From Erwinia sp. S63 (lineage in GTDB: Bacteria; Pseudomonadota; Gammaproteobacteria; Enterobacterales; Enterobacteriaceae): a stretch of 64,000 nucleotides of DNA. Below are positions 27,433 through 35,687 of the stretch, one piece after another. The stretch is taken from assembly GCF_016625195.1 (NCBI RefSeq), contig NZ_JACVUP010000003.1, positions 124,001 through 188,000 of the forward strand, read 5' to 3'. How positions within the stretch are numbered: position 1 is the first letter of the stretch; every line of letters begins with the position of its first letter. The translations under genes were made by a program, and so were the position numbers. The notes under the pieces were generated by a model. It ran no database searches. It worked only from the letters and a program-made list of their open reading frames with translations, and was not told the DNA's origin.

Positions 27433-28399
27433 TGACCTGAACCGGCTGGAAGGACGTCTGCCGGTGTGCGTGATTGGTGCCGCTGTGGTGGACGTTATTG
27501 CCGATGCCTATTCGTTACCTCATCGGGGAAGTGATATTGAACTCCACCAGCAGGGCGTCAACGTGGGCGGTTGTGCGTTGAATGTAGCGATCGCGTTGCA
27601 TCGGTTGGGCATTCCATCCATCAACGCGCTGCCGCTGGGTAACGGCATTTGGGCCAGTATTGTGCGGCAGAAGCTGATGGAATATGGCATTCACAGCGTG
27701 CTGGAGACCAGCAAAGGAGACAATGGCTGGTGTCTGGCACTGGTTGAGCCGGATGGTGAGCGCACTTTTCTGTCGGTCAGCGGTGTCGAAAATCTTTGGG
27801 ATGCTGAACTGCTGCGCACATTGCCACAACCCGCGCAGCGTTGGATCTACTTGTCTGGCTATCAACTGACCAGCAAAAGCGGCGATGTGCTGATCGACTG
27901 GCTTGAACAGCAGGCGCATAACTATCAATTGATGGTGGATTTCGGTCCGCGTTTGGCTGACATTGGTGAGAGTCAATTTGCCCGCATTATGGCGCTAAAA
28001 CCACTGATTACAGTGAACAGGCAGGAAGCGGAGTTACTGTGGCAGGAGCGTTTAAGCCAGCATCAAGCCTTTGATGCCCGTCAGTTAATGGCTCAATGGC
28101 AACAACACTTTGGCGCTGCGCTGGTGGTGCGTTTAGACAGTGATGGCGCAGGTTATATCGATGCGGATTCGCAGGGCTGGATCCCTGCTCTGGCAACGCA
28201 AGTGGTCGACACGATTGGCGCCGGTGACAGCCATGCGGGGGGAGTGTTAGCCGGGCTCGCGTCAGGTTGGTCACTGGCCGAGAGTGTGGCATTGGGTAAT
28301 GCCGTGGCGTCTTATGTGGTGTCGCAACGCGGTGGTGATTGTGCACCCGATCGCGCCACGCTGCAGAGCTATTGGCAGCAAAGACTTACTCAGCAATAA
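27419..28399 (+). CDS. yegV: PfkB-family sugar kinase (YegV-like)
   Basis: A 326-residue ribokinase-fold enzyme. The N-terminal GGCALNVAIALHRLG is PfkB signature 1. The catalytic DTIGAGDSHAGGVLAGL (anion hole and base Asp) lies near residue 245. It phosphorylates a sugar or nucleoside using ATP, probably the product of the upstream glycohydrolase. The ATG at 27419 overlaps yegU by 14 bp; the longer reading frame from 27344 would run further into yegU and lacks a site. A perfect plasmid iteron lies inside the coding region (28003-28018). The 3' end overlaps the convergent yegW by 14 bp. Confidence 0.87.
   Translation: MLTPDDLNRLEGRLPVCVIGAAVVDVIADAYSLPHRGSDIELHQQGVNVGGCALNVAIALHRLGIPSINALPLGNGIWASIVRQKLMEYGIHSVLETSKGDNGWCLALVEPDGERTFLSVSGVENLWDAELLRTLPQPAQRWIYLSGYQLTSKSGDVLIDWLEQQAHNYQLMVDFGPRLADIGESQFARIMALKPLITVNRQEAELLWQERLSQHQAFDARQLMAQWQQHFGAALVVRLDSDGAGYIDADSQGWIPALATQVVDTIGAGDSHAGGVLAGLASGWSLAESVALGNAVASYVVSQRGGDCAPDRATLQSYWQQRLTQQ
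28003..28018 (-). repeat. Perfect iteron inside the yegV coding region
   Basis: ACTGATTACAGTGAAC is identical over 16 bp to the most frequent iteron of the replicon, lies 4.7 kb beyond the origin iterons, and encodes part of PLITVNRQEAEL. Codon constraint from the conserved kinase motif could help keep it. Confidence 0.75.
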
Positions 28400-29144
28400 A
28401 GACGTACATGTCGCTGCGGCAGTAGCTGATGCTGTACTCCAAAGGATTGCCTTGCGCGTCAAGTGCCAGCTGTTTAATCACTAACACAGGGACATTGGCG
28501 GGCAGGGCAATCTGCTGCTGGAGCGCTTCGTCAGGCATGCGGGCACTCACTCTGCTTTGGGACTTAACAGGCAAAATTTGTTGCTTGTTAAAGTAATCAT
28601 ACAAAGAAATCCCAATGTCATCGGCATCCGCAATAAAGCGTGCCGGCACCCAGGATTCTTCTACCGATACAGCCTGCTGATCGACATAGCGAATACGCTT
28701 CAGCAAGTAGACTTCACTACCTTTGCTTAATCCCAGTTTTTCACCGATCTCCGCGCTGCACTGAATTTTGCTCTTATTAATCCACACCGTATCGGGCTTT
28801 TTACCGCGTAAAACCGCCTGCTGTGACAAGCCTTTGGGCTCTTTCAGCGAATACTCAAACTGGCTGCAAATCTGTGTACCGTAACCACGTGAACGAAACA
28901 CCACTCCCTCTTTTTCCAGCTCATCCATCGCTTTACGCACCGTAATACGCGAGATGCTAAGCAACTGGCTGAATTCTCGCTCACCGGGCAGGATCTCTTC
29001 ATGCACCAGGATGCCATCACGCACCGCCTCTTTGATGGCGGCGGCAAAGCGCTTGTACAACGGCGTACGGCTCTCTTCAGCCAGTGTGGTGGTAAGCCGC
29101 GAAAACAGCGGATTCTGTTCAGTCATAGCGGGCTGAGCACTCAA
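28386..29144 (-). CDS. yegW: GntR/HutC-family transcriptional regulator (YegW-like)
   Basis: A 252-residue regulator. A winged helix (about residues 25-95, PLYKRFAAAIKEAVRDGIL ... LPGEREFSQLLSISRITVRKAMDELEKEGVVFRSRGYGTQI) precedes a UTRA ligand-binding domain (about 105-245). HutC-type regulators repress a neighbouring pathway until a small metabolite binds. Being convergent with yegTUV and in the same gene set as in E. coli, it probably controls that operon. An alternative start is the ATG six codons in (MTEQNPLF). Confidence 0.88.
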   Translation of the reverse strand: MSAQPAMTEQNPLFSRLTTTLAEESRTPLYKRFAAAIKEAVRDGILVHEEILPGEREFSQLLSISRITVRKAMDELEKEGVVFRSRGYGTQICSQFEYSLKEPKGLSQQAVLRGKKPDTVWINKSKIQCSAEIGEKLGLSKGSEVYLLKRIRYVDQQAVSVEESWVPARFIADADDIGISLYDYFNKQQILPVKSQSRVSARMPDEALQQQIALPANVPVLVIKQLALDAQGNPLEYSISYCRSDMYVFIAE

Positions 29145-29254
29145 TTGGGTTAGCCAGGGGTGAGATATGATACTGAATTTTCACCGTTCGCGTAGCGACT
29201 TTAACCACATGTTATTGCGGTTAATAGCACTTAGATTCAACCAATCCTTTCGCT

Positions 29255-29290
29255 TATAATTTGACCCAACTCGTAACGAAGACTATAGTC
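29255..29290 (+). promoter_or_regulatory. Promoter and palindromic operator of the toxin-antitoxin operon
   Basis: TATAAT at 29255-29260 is a perfect -10 element, about 65 bp before the toxin start. A 10-bp palindrome GACTATAGTC follows at 29281-29290, where a bound antitoxin could block transcription. GGAGG lies 7 bp before the toxin ATG. Confidence 0.5.
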
Positions 29291-29324
29291 ACGCTTACGG
29301 ATATTTTAAGGCAAGGAGGGGTAA

Positions 29325-29714
29325 ATGGGTATTTACCTGACGCCAGAATTTCAGGAAGAGAGATGTAATGCACGCATCAATGATAAAATTTTGTGTAAAG
29401 CTGCAAAGTCGATTTTTGCGGGATTACATGGCGACCCATTAGGACGTTACACGTTCAAAAAACGACTTGGGTTGCCTGGTGTGGGGGCATCTGATGGCGC
29501 GCGTAGCATTGTTTTCTTCAATTATGGCAACAATATTTATTTCTTTGATATGTATTTGAAAAGTCAGCTGTCAAAGAAGAAAGGCAAAGAACTTGAAGAT
29601 GATGAAATTGATGCTTATTGCCGTATCGCTCGGGATTTTATTGCGATGTCAGATGAGAAGGTCCGGGAGTTGATTAAGTTAAAAGAACTAATCGAGGTAA
29701 CTTGTGATGACTGA
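29325..29714 (+). CDS. Type II toxin, RelE/HigB-like
   Basis: A 129-residue basic protein of the RelE-like HigB toxin family (GLHGDPLGRYTFKKRLGLPGVGASDGARSIVFFNYGNNIYFFDMYLKS). The Arg-Lys-rich turn and IVFFNYGNNIYFFDMYLKSQ strands match the family's probable RNase core, which cuts mRNA on or near the ribosome. Gene order toxin first, then a HTH antitoxin overlapping by 11 bp, is the HigBA arrangement. On a plasmid such a module would aid stable inheritance. Activity is inferred from family and context. Confidence 0.8.
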   Translation: MGIYLTPEFQEERCNARINDKILCKAAKSIFAGLHGDPLGRYTFKKRLGLPGVGASDGARSIVFFNYGNNIYFFDMYLKSQLSKKKGKELEDDEIDAYCRIARDFIAMSDEKVRELIKLKELIEVTCDD

Positions 29715-30024
29715 ACGCTTAAAGAAAATCCACGATATGGCGCAGCGCTATAATCAATTGGGCGTTGTTCAGGACGAGACGGTTGCGGAAATCAGTGCGG
29801 CGATCGAAGCACGTAATATCCCTCCAGTACGCGCTATGTCTGGGATTGAGATCAAAGCGGTACGCTTAAGATGGAAGATGTCGCAGGCAGCATTGGCAAT
29901 GACCACCGGCATGTCAGTAGAGAGTGTTTCAAAGTGGGAACGTAACGAGAGCAAACCCAATAAAGCGGCTTTGCGTATCCTCAACACCATTGAGGATAAA
30001 GGCCCAGCGGTTTTCATCCTGTAA
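29704..30024 (+). CDS. Antitoxin, HTH Xre-type (HigA/NadS-like)
   Basis: A 106-residue protein with a C-terminal Cro/C1-type helix-turn-helix (IKAVRLRWKMSQAALAMTTGMSVESVSKWERNESKPNKAALRIL, about residues 48-92). The N-terminal part would wrap the toxin. It should neutralise the upstream toxin and repress the shared promoter. It begins inside the toxin gene (11-bp overlap), so the two are translationally coupled; a second ATG three bases on is equally possible. Confidence 0.82.
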   Translation: MMTERLKKIHDMAQRYNQLGVVQDETVAEISAAIEARNIPPVRAMSGIEIKAVRLRWKMSQAALAMTTGMSVESVSKWERNESKPNKAALRILNTIEDKGPAVFIL

Positions 30025-30055
30025 AATATAAAAGCCCATCGGGGCTTTTATATTT
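30024..30055. terminator. Strong bidirectional terminator
   Basis: A perfect 14-bp stem (AAATATAAAAGCCC / GGGCTTTTATATTT) with loop ATCG lies between the antitoxin and the convergent tautomerase. A/T tracts on both arms let it work in both directions. Confidence 0.88.
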
Positions 30056-30066
30056 CAAATCTTTCA

Positions 30067-30252
30067 TCACCGCTCATCAAACGGCACGCCGCCTTTAGAT
30101 TTATGATGCTTAGGCGTTTCAATGATTGAAACCGTCACCGAATTGGCATCAATCTCAAACGAGTCCGCGACTGCGGCAGTCACCGCTTTCAGCAACTTCT
30201 TCTTCTGCTCAACCGTGCGGCCTTCCGCAGCATAGACAACGATCTCTGGCAT
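30067..30252 (-). CDS. 4-oxalocrotonate tautomerase family protein
   Basis: A 61-residue small tautomerase. The start at 30252 (AAGGAG upstream) gives MPEIVVYAAEGRT, which exposes the catalytic Pro-1 after methionine removal; a longer reading from 30312 would bury it and is rejected. Family members use the N-terminal proline as base in keto-enol tautomerisation or dehalogenation, and work as hexamers. KKKLLKAVTAAVADSF and VSIIETPKHHKSKGGVPF fit the beta-alpha-beta fold. The true substrate is unknown and the gene stands alone. Confidence 0.85.
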   Translation of the reverse strand: MPEIVVYAAEGRTVEQKKKLLKAVTAAVADSFEIDANSVTVSIIETPKHHKSKGGVPFDER

Positions 30253-30443
30253 TTCCGTTTCTCCTTGAGGGTTCAGATTCGGTTTCAGCATAACCCAGTC
30301 ATGCGCAAGCATGCAGTGTCAATTTGTCATAAACACCCGCGCTAACCGTTTATCCCCGCAGGCGATCTGTGTTTAAATGTGTATTGTTATGTTATAACGT
30401 AATTTCTCTGGGATTTTTGTAGCGTTATTTTTCGGAAACCATA

Positions 30444-31970
30444 ATGAAATCAATGAAAAAATTGCTGATCGCCACGGCGCTCGGCCTGGCTTCGTGCGCC
30501 TCATTCGCGGCGCAACATCAGGAAAACACGGTGCGCATTGCCGCTCCGTTTGAAATTAAAGGTGCCGATCCGGCACTTTCCGGTGACATCCTTCTGCGCA
30601 TGGATGTAGTGGAAACGCTGGTGGAAGTGAACCAACGCGGTGAACCAATCCCGGCTTTGGCGAAGAGTTGGCAGGTCTCGGAAGACGGTTTGCGCTGGCA
30701 ATTACAGCTGCGCGATAACGTGCATTTCCATGATGGTTCGCCACTGGATGCGGCAGCGGTAGTGAAATCACTCAACACTGCGCGGAGCAAAGCGGGATTA
30801 CTTGATAAAACACCCATCACTGAGATCAGCGGAGAAGGGCAGGTGGTGACCATCACGCTGCGCGAGCCATTCACGCCGCTGCTTTCCGTCCTGGCAGAAA
30901 GCCGCTCACAAATTCTGGCGTTATCCAGCTGGGATGCACAGGGCAACATCACACGCATTATCGGTTCCGGGCCGTTTATGTTGACTGCCTTCCAGCCGCC
31001 GCAGTCGTTAGCGGTAAAACGTTTTGAAGGGTACTGGGGAGAAAAACCACACATCGCCGCTGCCAGCTATCTCTCTTCTGGCCGGGCAGAGACCCGCGCG
31101 CTATTAGCAGAGAGCGGTGATGCGGATTATGTGTTCAATCTGGATGCCGCCAGCCGTCAGCGTCTGGCACGCAAACCTGCGCTGCAACTCCCCGCCATTC
31201 CCGTGCCGCGCACGCTTATGCTGAAGCTCAATCTGGGCGATCCGCTGTTAGCGGAACAGCCGGTGCGCGAAGCGATCAGCATGGCCATTGATCGTAATGC
31301 GTTAGCGATGGCGGTGTTGCGCTATCCGGGTGCTGCAAGCCAGTTGTTCCCGCCGAACATGGGCGAGTGGCACAATGCGACGCTGCAACCACTAGCCTAT
31401 CAGCCCGATTCGGCGGTCACGCTGTTGCAGAAAGCCGGCTGGCAACCGGGATCAGATGGTGTGCTGACCCGCAACGGCCAGCGATTCAGCCTGACGCTGC
31501 TGACCTTCCCGGATCGCCCTGAACTGCCGTTGATGGCGATGGTTATCCAGCAGCAACTGCGCAAAGTCGGTATTGAAGTGAAGATAAACTCAACCAATGC
31601 CAGCGAAATTCCTGCCCAGCATCACAGCGGGAAACTGCAATTGGCGCTGTTCTCACGCAACTTTGCACTCACGCCCGATCCAACCGGCACCTTGTTGCAG
31701 GATTATGCCGAGAAGGGTGGCGATTGGGGGGCGATGAACTGGCATCCGGCGGGATTCAGTGATGCACTGCATACCCTGACGCAATCCACCGATGCCTCCG
31801 CGCGTGCCAAAGCTCGAACACTCATCACTTCGGCGCTGCAACAGGATCTCCCGGTGATTCCAATTGCCTGGTATCAACAATCTGCAGCGATCAATAGCCA
31901 GTTGAAAAACGTGGCGCTCGATCCGTTTGAGCGTCACTTTGGCCTGCGACAGCTGCGTTGGGAGCCGTGA
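30444..31970 (+). CDS. Peptide/nickel/opine-type ABC transporter substrate-binding protein
   Basis: A 508-residue extracytoplasmic binding protein of the DppA/OppA/NikA group. It has a signal sequence ending ...LGLASCASFAA, where LASC looks like a lipobox but an ordinary signal-peptidase site (SFA-AQ) is also possible. Family marks are ALAKSWQVSEDGLRWQLQLRDNVHFHDGSPLDAAAVVKSL and QPVREAISMAIDRNALA. It delivers a peptide, opine, metal chelate or similar solute to the permease pair encoded next. It heads a four-gene operon whose members overlap by 1-4 bp. The fused small ATPase makes an opine- or metallophore-type cargo somewhat likelier than plain dipeptides; that is inference. Confidence 0.87.
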   Translation: MKSMKKLLIATALGLASCASFAAQHQENTVRIAAPFEIKGADPALSGDILLRMDVVETLVEVNQRGEPIPALAKSWQVSEDGLRWQLQLRDNVHFHDGSPLDAAAVVKSLNTARSKAGLLDKTPITEISGEGQVVTITLREPFTPLLSVLAESRSQILALSSWDAQGNITRIIGSGPFMLTAFQPPQSLAVKRFEGYWGEKPHIAAASYLSSGRAETRALLAESGDADYVFNLDAASRQRLARKPALQLPAIPVPRTLMLKLNLGDPLLAEQPVREAISMAIDRNALAMAVLRYPGAASQLFPPNMGEWHNATLQPLAYQPDSAVTLLQKAGWQPGSDGVLTRNGQRFSLTLLTFPDRPELPLMAMVIQQQLRKVGIEVKINSTNASEIPAQHHSGKLQLALFSRNFALTPDPTGTLLQDYAEKGGDWGAMNWHPAGFSDALHTLTQSTDASARAKARTLITSALQQDLPVIPIAWYQQSAAINSQLKNVALDPFERHFGLRQLRWEP

Positions 31971-32905
31971 TGATCAAACAACTTTGCTGGCGGCTGATGC
32001 AGGCATTTTTTGTGGTGCTCTCAGTGGGTTTACTCACCTGGTTTCTGGTCCGGTCGCTGCCGGGCGATATGGCGTGGCGCATTGCCAGCGGTCGTTACGG
32101 CTATGATCGGGTTGATGCGGATGCCGTCGCGCGCGTGCAGCAGGAGTTGAATGGTGCAGCCGATCAAGGCAGCGCCTTACTGCACTGGCTATTCGATCTG
32201 CTGCAATTCAACTTTGGTCGCTCGCTGGTTTCCGGCGAACCGGTGATGGATGAACTGCGTTGGCAACTGAGCCAGACGTTGGCCTTAGCCGGTGTTTCAT
32301 TGTTACTGGCAATCATTATCACGCTGCCGTTGGGTATCTGGGCCGGCTGTCACGCCAATGGCAAACTGGATCGGCTGCTGTTTTGGCTGACGTCGATGCT
32401 TAAATCTGTCCCGCATTTTGCACTGGGTATGCTGCTGATCGTGCTGTTCGCGCTGCAACTCGACTGGCTGCCGAGTGCGGGACACGGTGAGCTGCGTCAT
32501 TTCCTGTTACCGGCGATGACGCTGGCCTTGTCGCTAAGCGCGGTGGGCGTGCGCGTGGTGCGCGAGGCCACCCGGCAGGTGGTGCATGCGGGCTATTACC
32601 AATGGGGGGCGCAAAAAGGTCTGGCGCCCTCAACCTTGTTGCAACGTCACGGTTTACGCAATCTGGGAACACCGGTGCTCACCTGGTTCGGCATGCAGTT
32701 CGTCTGGCTGGTGGAAGGCGTGGTGGTGGTGGAGACATTGTTTGCCTGGCCAGGCATCGGTCATGCGCTGGTTCACGCTATCTTCGCCCGCGATGTGCCG
32801 GTGATTCAGGCCAGTGCCATGACGCTCGGCCTGCTGTTTGTACTGCTGAATATGCTGGTGGATGCGGGTTGCCATCTGCTTGATCCGCGAGGGACGCGCC
32901 CATGA
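31970..32905 (+). CDS. ABC transporter permease (DppB/NikB-like)
   Basis: A 311-residue inner-membrane permease with about six segments (WFLVRSLPGDMAWRIASGRYG opening; coupling-loop region VVREATRQVVHAGYYQWGAQKGL). The ATG at 31970 overlaps the binding-protein stop codon by 1 bp (TGATG), a translational coupling. It forms the pore with the next gene's product. Confidence 0.9.
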   Translation: MIKQLCWRLMQAFFVVLSVGLLTWFLVRSLPGDMAWRIASGRYGYDRVDADAVARVQQELNGAADQGSALLHWLFDLLQFNFGRSLVSGEPVMDELRWQLSQTLALAGVSLLLAIIITLPLGIWAGCHANGKLDRLLFWLTSMLKSVPHFALGMLLIVLFALQLDWLPSAGHGELRHFLLPAMTLALSLSAVGVRVVREATRQVVHAGYYQWGAQKGLAPSTLLQRHGLRNLGTPVLTWFGMQFVWLVEGVVVVETLFAWPGIGHALVHAIFARDVPVIQASAMTLGLLFVLLNMLVDAGCHLLDPRGTRP

Positions 32906-33684
32906 AATTGACTTCACGTCACTTTGGCTTACTGCTGCTGGCTCTGCTACTCAGCTACGCCTTTTTGCTACCACTGTTTCATCATGGCGATCCCCTGCAA
33001 CAAGAACTGCTCAACATGTTGCAGCCGCCCAGCCAGGCCAATCTGTTAGGTTTTGATCACCTGGGGCGTGACATGCTGCCGCGCCTGAGTGCGGCGCTGC
33101 GCCTGTCACTGGGTCTGGCTGCACTGTGCGTGATCAGTGCCATGCTGGTTGGTGTGCTGGCTGGCGTACTCAGCGCGCTTTATGGTGGAGTGCTCGACCG
33201 TGTGGTCAGCATGATGGGGGATATGTGCCTCGCGCTGCCCGGCTTGCTGCTGGTGCTGTTACTGGCGGCGATTGCCCCGGACTCACCGGAGATGCTGTGG
33301 TTAGGCATTTCGTTGGTGCTGTGGGTGGAATTCTTCCGTGTGACACGTGCCACCTTACGTCCGATTGTGCATTCGCCAGGCATGCAGGCGTCGAAACTGC
33401 TGGGTTTTAACGCGATCTACCGCTTTCACCGTCACCTTTGGCCGGCACTCGCACCTGTACTGCTTACCGTTGCACTGTTCTCGTTTAGCAGCGCCATCAT
33501 GGCCGTGTCGGCACTAGGATTTATCAGCGTCGGTGTCCGTCCACCGACACCGGAATTGGGCTTGATGATGACCGAACTGCTGCCCTTTGCCTGGGAAGCC
33601 CCCTGGTTGCTGCTGCAGCCTGTGGTCGCACTGTTTTTATTGCTGATTAGCCTTAACCTGATGATGAAAAAGGAACGTGTATGA
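32902..33684 (+). CDS. ABC transporter permease (DppC/NikC-like)
   Basis: A 260-residue second permease, a little shorter than usual for DppC (about 300). Membrane segments are clear, with the typical LLGFDHLGRDMLPRLSAALRLSLGLAAL start and ATLRPIVHSPGMQASKLLGFN coupling loop. It overlaps the genes on both sides by 4 bp. Confidence 0.9.
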   Translation: MKLTSRHFGLLLLALLLSYAFLLPLFHHGDPLQQELLNMLQPPSQANLLGFDHLGRDMLPRLSAALRLSLGLAALCVISAMLVGVLAGVLSALYGGVLDRVVSMMGDMCLALPGLLLVLLLAAIAPDSPEMLWLGISLVLWVEFFRVTRATLRPIVHSPGMQASKLLGFNAIYRFHRHLWPALAPVLLTVALFSFSSAIMAVSALGFISVGVRPPTPELGLMMTELLPFAWEAPWLLLQPVVALFLLLISLNLMMKKERV

Positions 33685-35081
33685 AAGGATTACAGGCCAT
33701 CGGCATAACCATCGCAACAGCAGAAGCCACGCTGGTGGAGCCGGTTGATTTCCACCTGCAACCTGGCCAACCGCTCACCTTATTGGGTGAGACTGGCTCC
33801 GGAAAAAGCCTGTTGGCACAAGCGGTCATGGGGATATTACCGGAGACATTGATGGCGAGCGGAACCTTGATCATCAACGGTCAACGCTATCAGTTACCGC
33901 AGGATCGTGATGCATTACGCAGCTTGTGGGGAAGGACTATGGCCTCACTGCCACAAGAACCCTGGCTGGCGCTCGATCCCACCATGGCGATTCAGCAGCA
34001 GGTTGCGGAAGGCTATCAATATATCCGAGGGCATTCCGCGCCACGAAGCGAGGCGGCTGCGCAGGATGACCTCACGCAGTTGGGATTACAGGCTGCGGCA
34101 CAAAAATTCCCGTGGCAGTTGTCCGGTGGCATGGCACAACGTGCGGCATTTGCAGCGGCGCGCGCGGGGGGTGCGGAGATCCTGATAGCAGATGAACCGA
34201 CTAAAGGTCTGGATGTGTCCCGACGCGATGACGTTTCTGCATTGCTGCGTCGTGAAGTGGCGGAAGGTGGGACGTTGTTGACCATCACACACGATATCGC
34301 GCTGGCGCGTCAGTTGGGCGGAGACGTTATCGTCATGCATAAAGGCAAAGTGATCGAGCAAGGCGCAGCGCATCAAGTGTTACACACCCCGCAGCAGCGC
34401 TATACCCGCGAGTTGCTGGCTGCCGATCCCGCTGCCTGGCCGCAACGGCAAAGCACGGTAATCCGCAGCAAACCGGTGGTGAGCGCACAGGGGTTAAAGC
34501 TGCAGCGCGGCGGAAATACGTTGGGCGTGCCAGAAAACTTCACCCTGCATGCTGGGGAAATTGTCGGCTTACATGGCGCCAGCGGCAGTGGAAAAAGCAG
34601 CTTTGGCGACGTATTGCTGGGATTACTCGCGCCTCAGCAGGGCAGCATTACACGTCATGTCGCGGCGAGCGCGCTGAAGTATCAGAAGATCTATCAGGAT
34701 CCCTCGGCATTGTTTCCCCCCACGCGCACACTGTCACAAAGCCTGGAGGATGTGCTGCGTCGTCATCGCATTGAACGGTCAAAACGCGACTCGCTAATGG
34801 AGCAATTAGCGTTAGATCCTTCATTACTCACGCGCTGCCCGGATTCGCTCTCGGGCGGCGAGTTACAGCGCTTCTCTCTGTTACGCGTCATGCTGCTTGA
34901 GCCGGTTTTCCTGTTCGCCGATGAGCCGACATCGCGGCTCGATCCGCTGGTACAGCAGCAAACTCTGCAGCTGATAACGCAGATGGCGCGTCAGCTGCAG
35001 TGCGGCGTGCTGCTGGTGAGCCACGATCGCGAGCTGCTGGAGAAGGGGACAGATCGCGTGATTGCGATGCAGGCGGCTTAA
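33681..35081 (+). CDS. Fused dual ABC ATPase of the peptide/nickel type
   Basis: A 466-residue protein with two complete nucleotide-binding domains in one chain. The first has Walker A GETGSGKS, signature LSGGMAQR and Walker B ILIADEPTKGLD. The second (from about residue 270) has Walker A GASGSGKS, signature LSGGELQR and Walker B VFLFADEPTSRLD. It powers the permease pair. Each half is only about 230 residues, the size of NikD/NikE, and lacks the long C-terminal oligopeptide-type extension of DppD/OppD. Its last 4 bp overlap the convergent acetyltransferase gene. Confidence 0.9.
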   Translation: MKGLQAIGITIATAEATLVEPVDFHLQPGQPLTLLGETGSGKSLLAQAVMGILPETLMASGTLIINGQRYQLPQDRDALRSLWGRTMASLPQEPWLALDPTMAIQQQVAEGYQYIRGHSAPRSEAAAQDDLTQLGLQAAAQKFPWQLSGGMAQRAAFAAARAGGAEILIADEPTKGLDVSRRDDVSALLRREVAEGGTLLTITHDIALARQLGGDVIVMHKGKVIEQGAAHQVLHTPQQRYTRELLAADPAAWPQRQSTVIRSKPVVSAQGLKLQRGGNTLGVPENFTLHAGEIVGLHGASGSGKSSFGDVLLGLLAPQQGSITRHVAASALKYQKIYQDPSALFPPTRTLSQSLEDVLRRHRIERSKRDSLMEQLALDPSLLTRCPDSLSGGELQRFSLLRVMLLEPVFLFADEPTSRLDPLVQQQTLQLITQMARQLQCGVLLVSHDRELLEKGTDRVIAMQAA

Positions 35082-35599
35082 CGTTCTGGCGGCTGGCTAT
35101 CACCGACACCCAGTGAGCGCTGCATCACGACGGTGTCGAGCCAGCGGCCATGTTTGAATCCCACCGATTTCATCACACCGGTGTGCTCGAAGCCGAGTGC
35201 CCGGTGTAATCCCAGCGAGCCCTGATTGGCGCTATCTCCCACGATGGCAATGATCTGACGAAAGCCTGCTGCTTCTGCCAGCGCAATCGCTTTTTGCAAT
35301 AACGCTCGCCCGACGCCACGCCCGGTTTGTTCACGGTCGAGATAAATCGAATCTTCCAGCGTAAAGCGATAGGCATAGCGCGGTCGATAAGGTGCCAGAT
35401 AACAATAACCTAATACCTGTTCATCCTCCTGCGCCACCAGCCAGAAGCCACCGCGCTGCTGCACATCTTTAACGCGGTTGAGCATTTCGCTTTCGCTGGG
35501 CGGTTCGGTTTCGAAGGTGGCGGTGCCGTGAAGGACGTGCCACGCGTAGATTTTCTGAATGGCGGCGGCGTGATGGGGTCGGGCGGGAATAATATCCAT
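35078..35599 (-). CDS. GNAT N-acetyltransferase (phosphinothricin-acetyltransferase-like)
   Basis: A 173-residue acetyl-CoA-dependent acetyltransferase of the Pat/Bar/YncA group: the opening IIPARPHHAAAIQKIYAWHVLHGTATFETEPPS, the SIYLDREQTGRGVGRALLQKAI acetyl-CoA loop and LHRALGFEHTGVMKSVGFKHGRWLD. Members acetylate phosphinothricin, methionine sulfoximine or related amines. It runs against the ABC operon and probably has its own promoter. Confidence 0.85.
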   Translation of the reverse strand: MDIIPARPHHAAAIQKIYAWHVLHGTATFETEPPSESEMLNRVKDVQQRGGFWLVAQEDEQVLGYCYLAPYRPRYAYRFTLEDSIYLDREQTGRGVGRALLQKAIALAEAAGFRQIIAIVGDSANQGSLGLHRALGFEHTGVMKSVGFKHGRWLDTVVMQRSLGVGDSQPPER

Positions 35600-35687
35600 A
35601 TGTTCCTGATAATCGGCTAGCGAAAAACACAGGATGCCACTGTGTCACGCACCAATCATCGGGTTTGAACATAGGAAATTATTATGA

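Noticed and set aside
30067..30312. Tautomerase start at 30312
   Set aside because: It would bury the catalytic N-terminal proline; the start at 30252 has AAGGAG and gives MPE.
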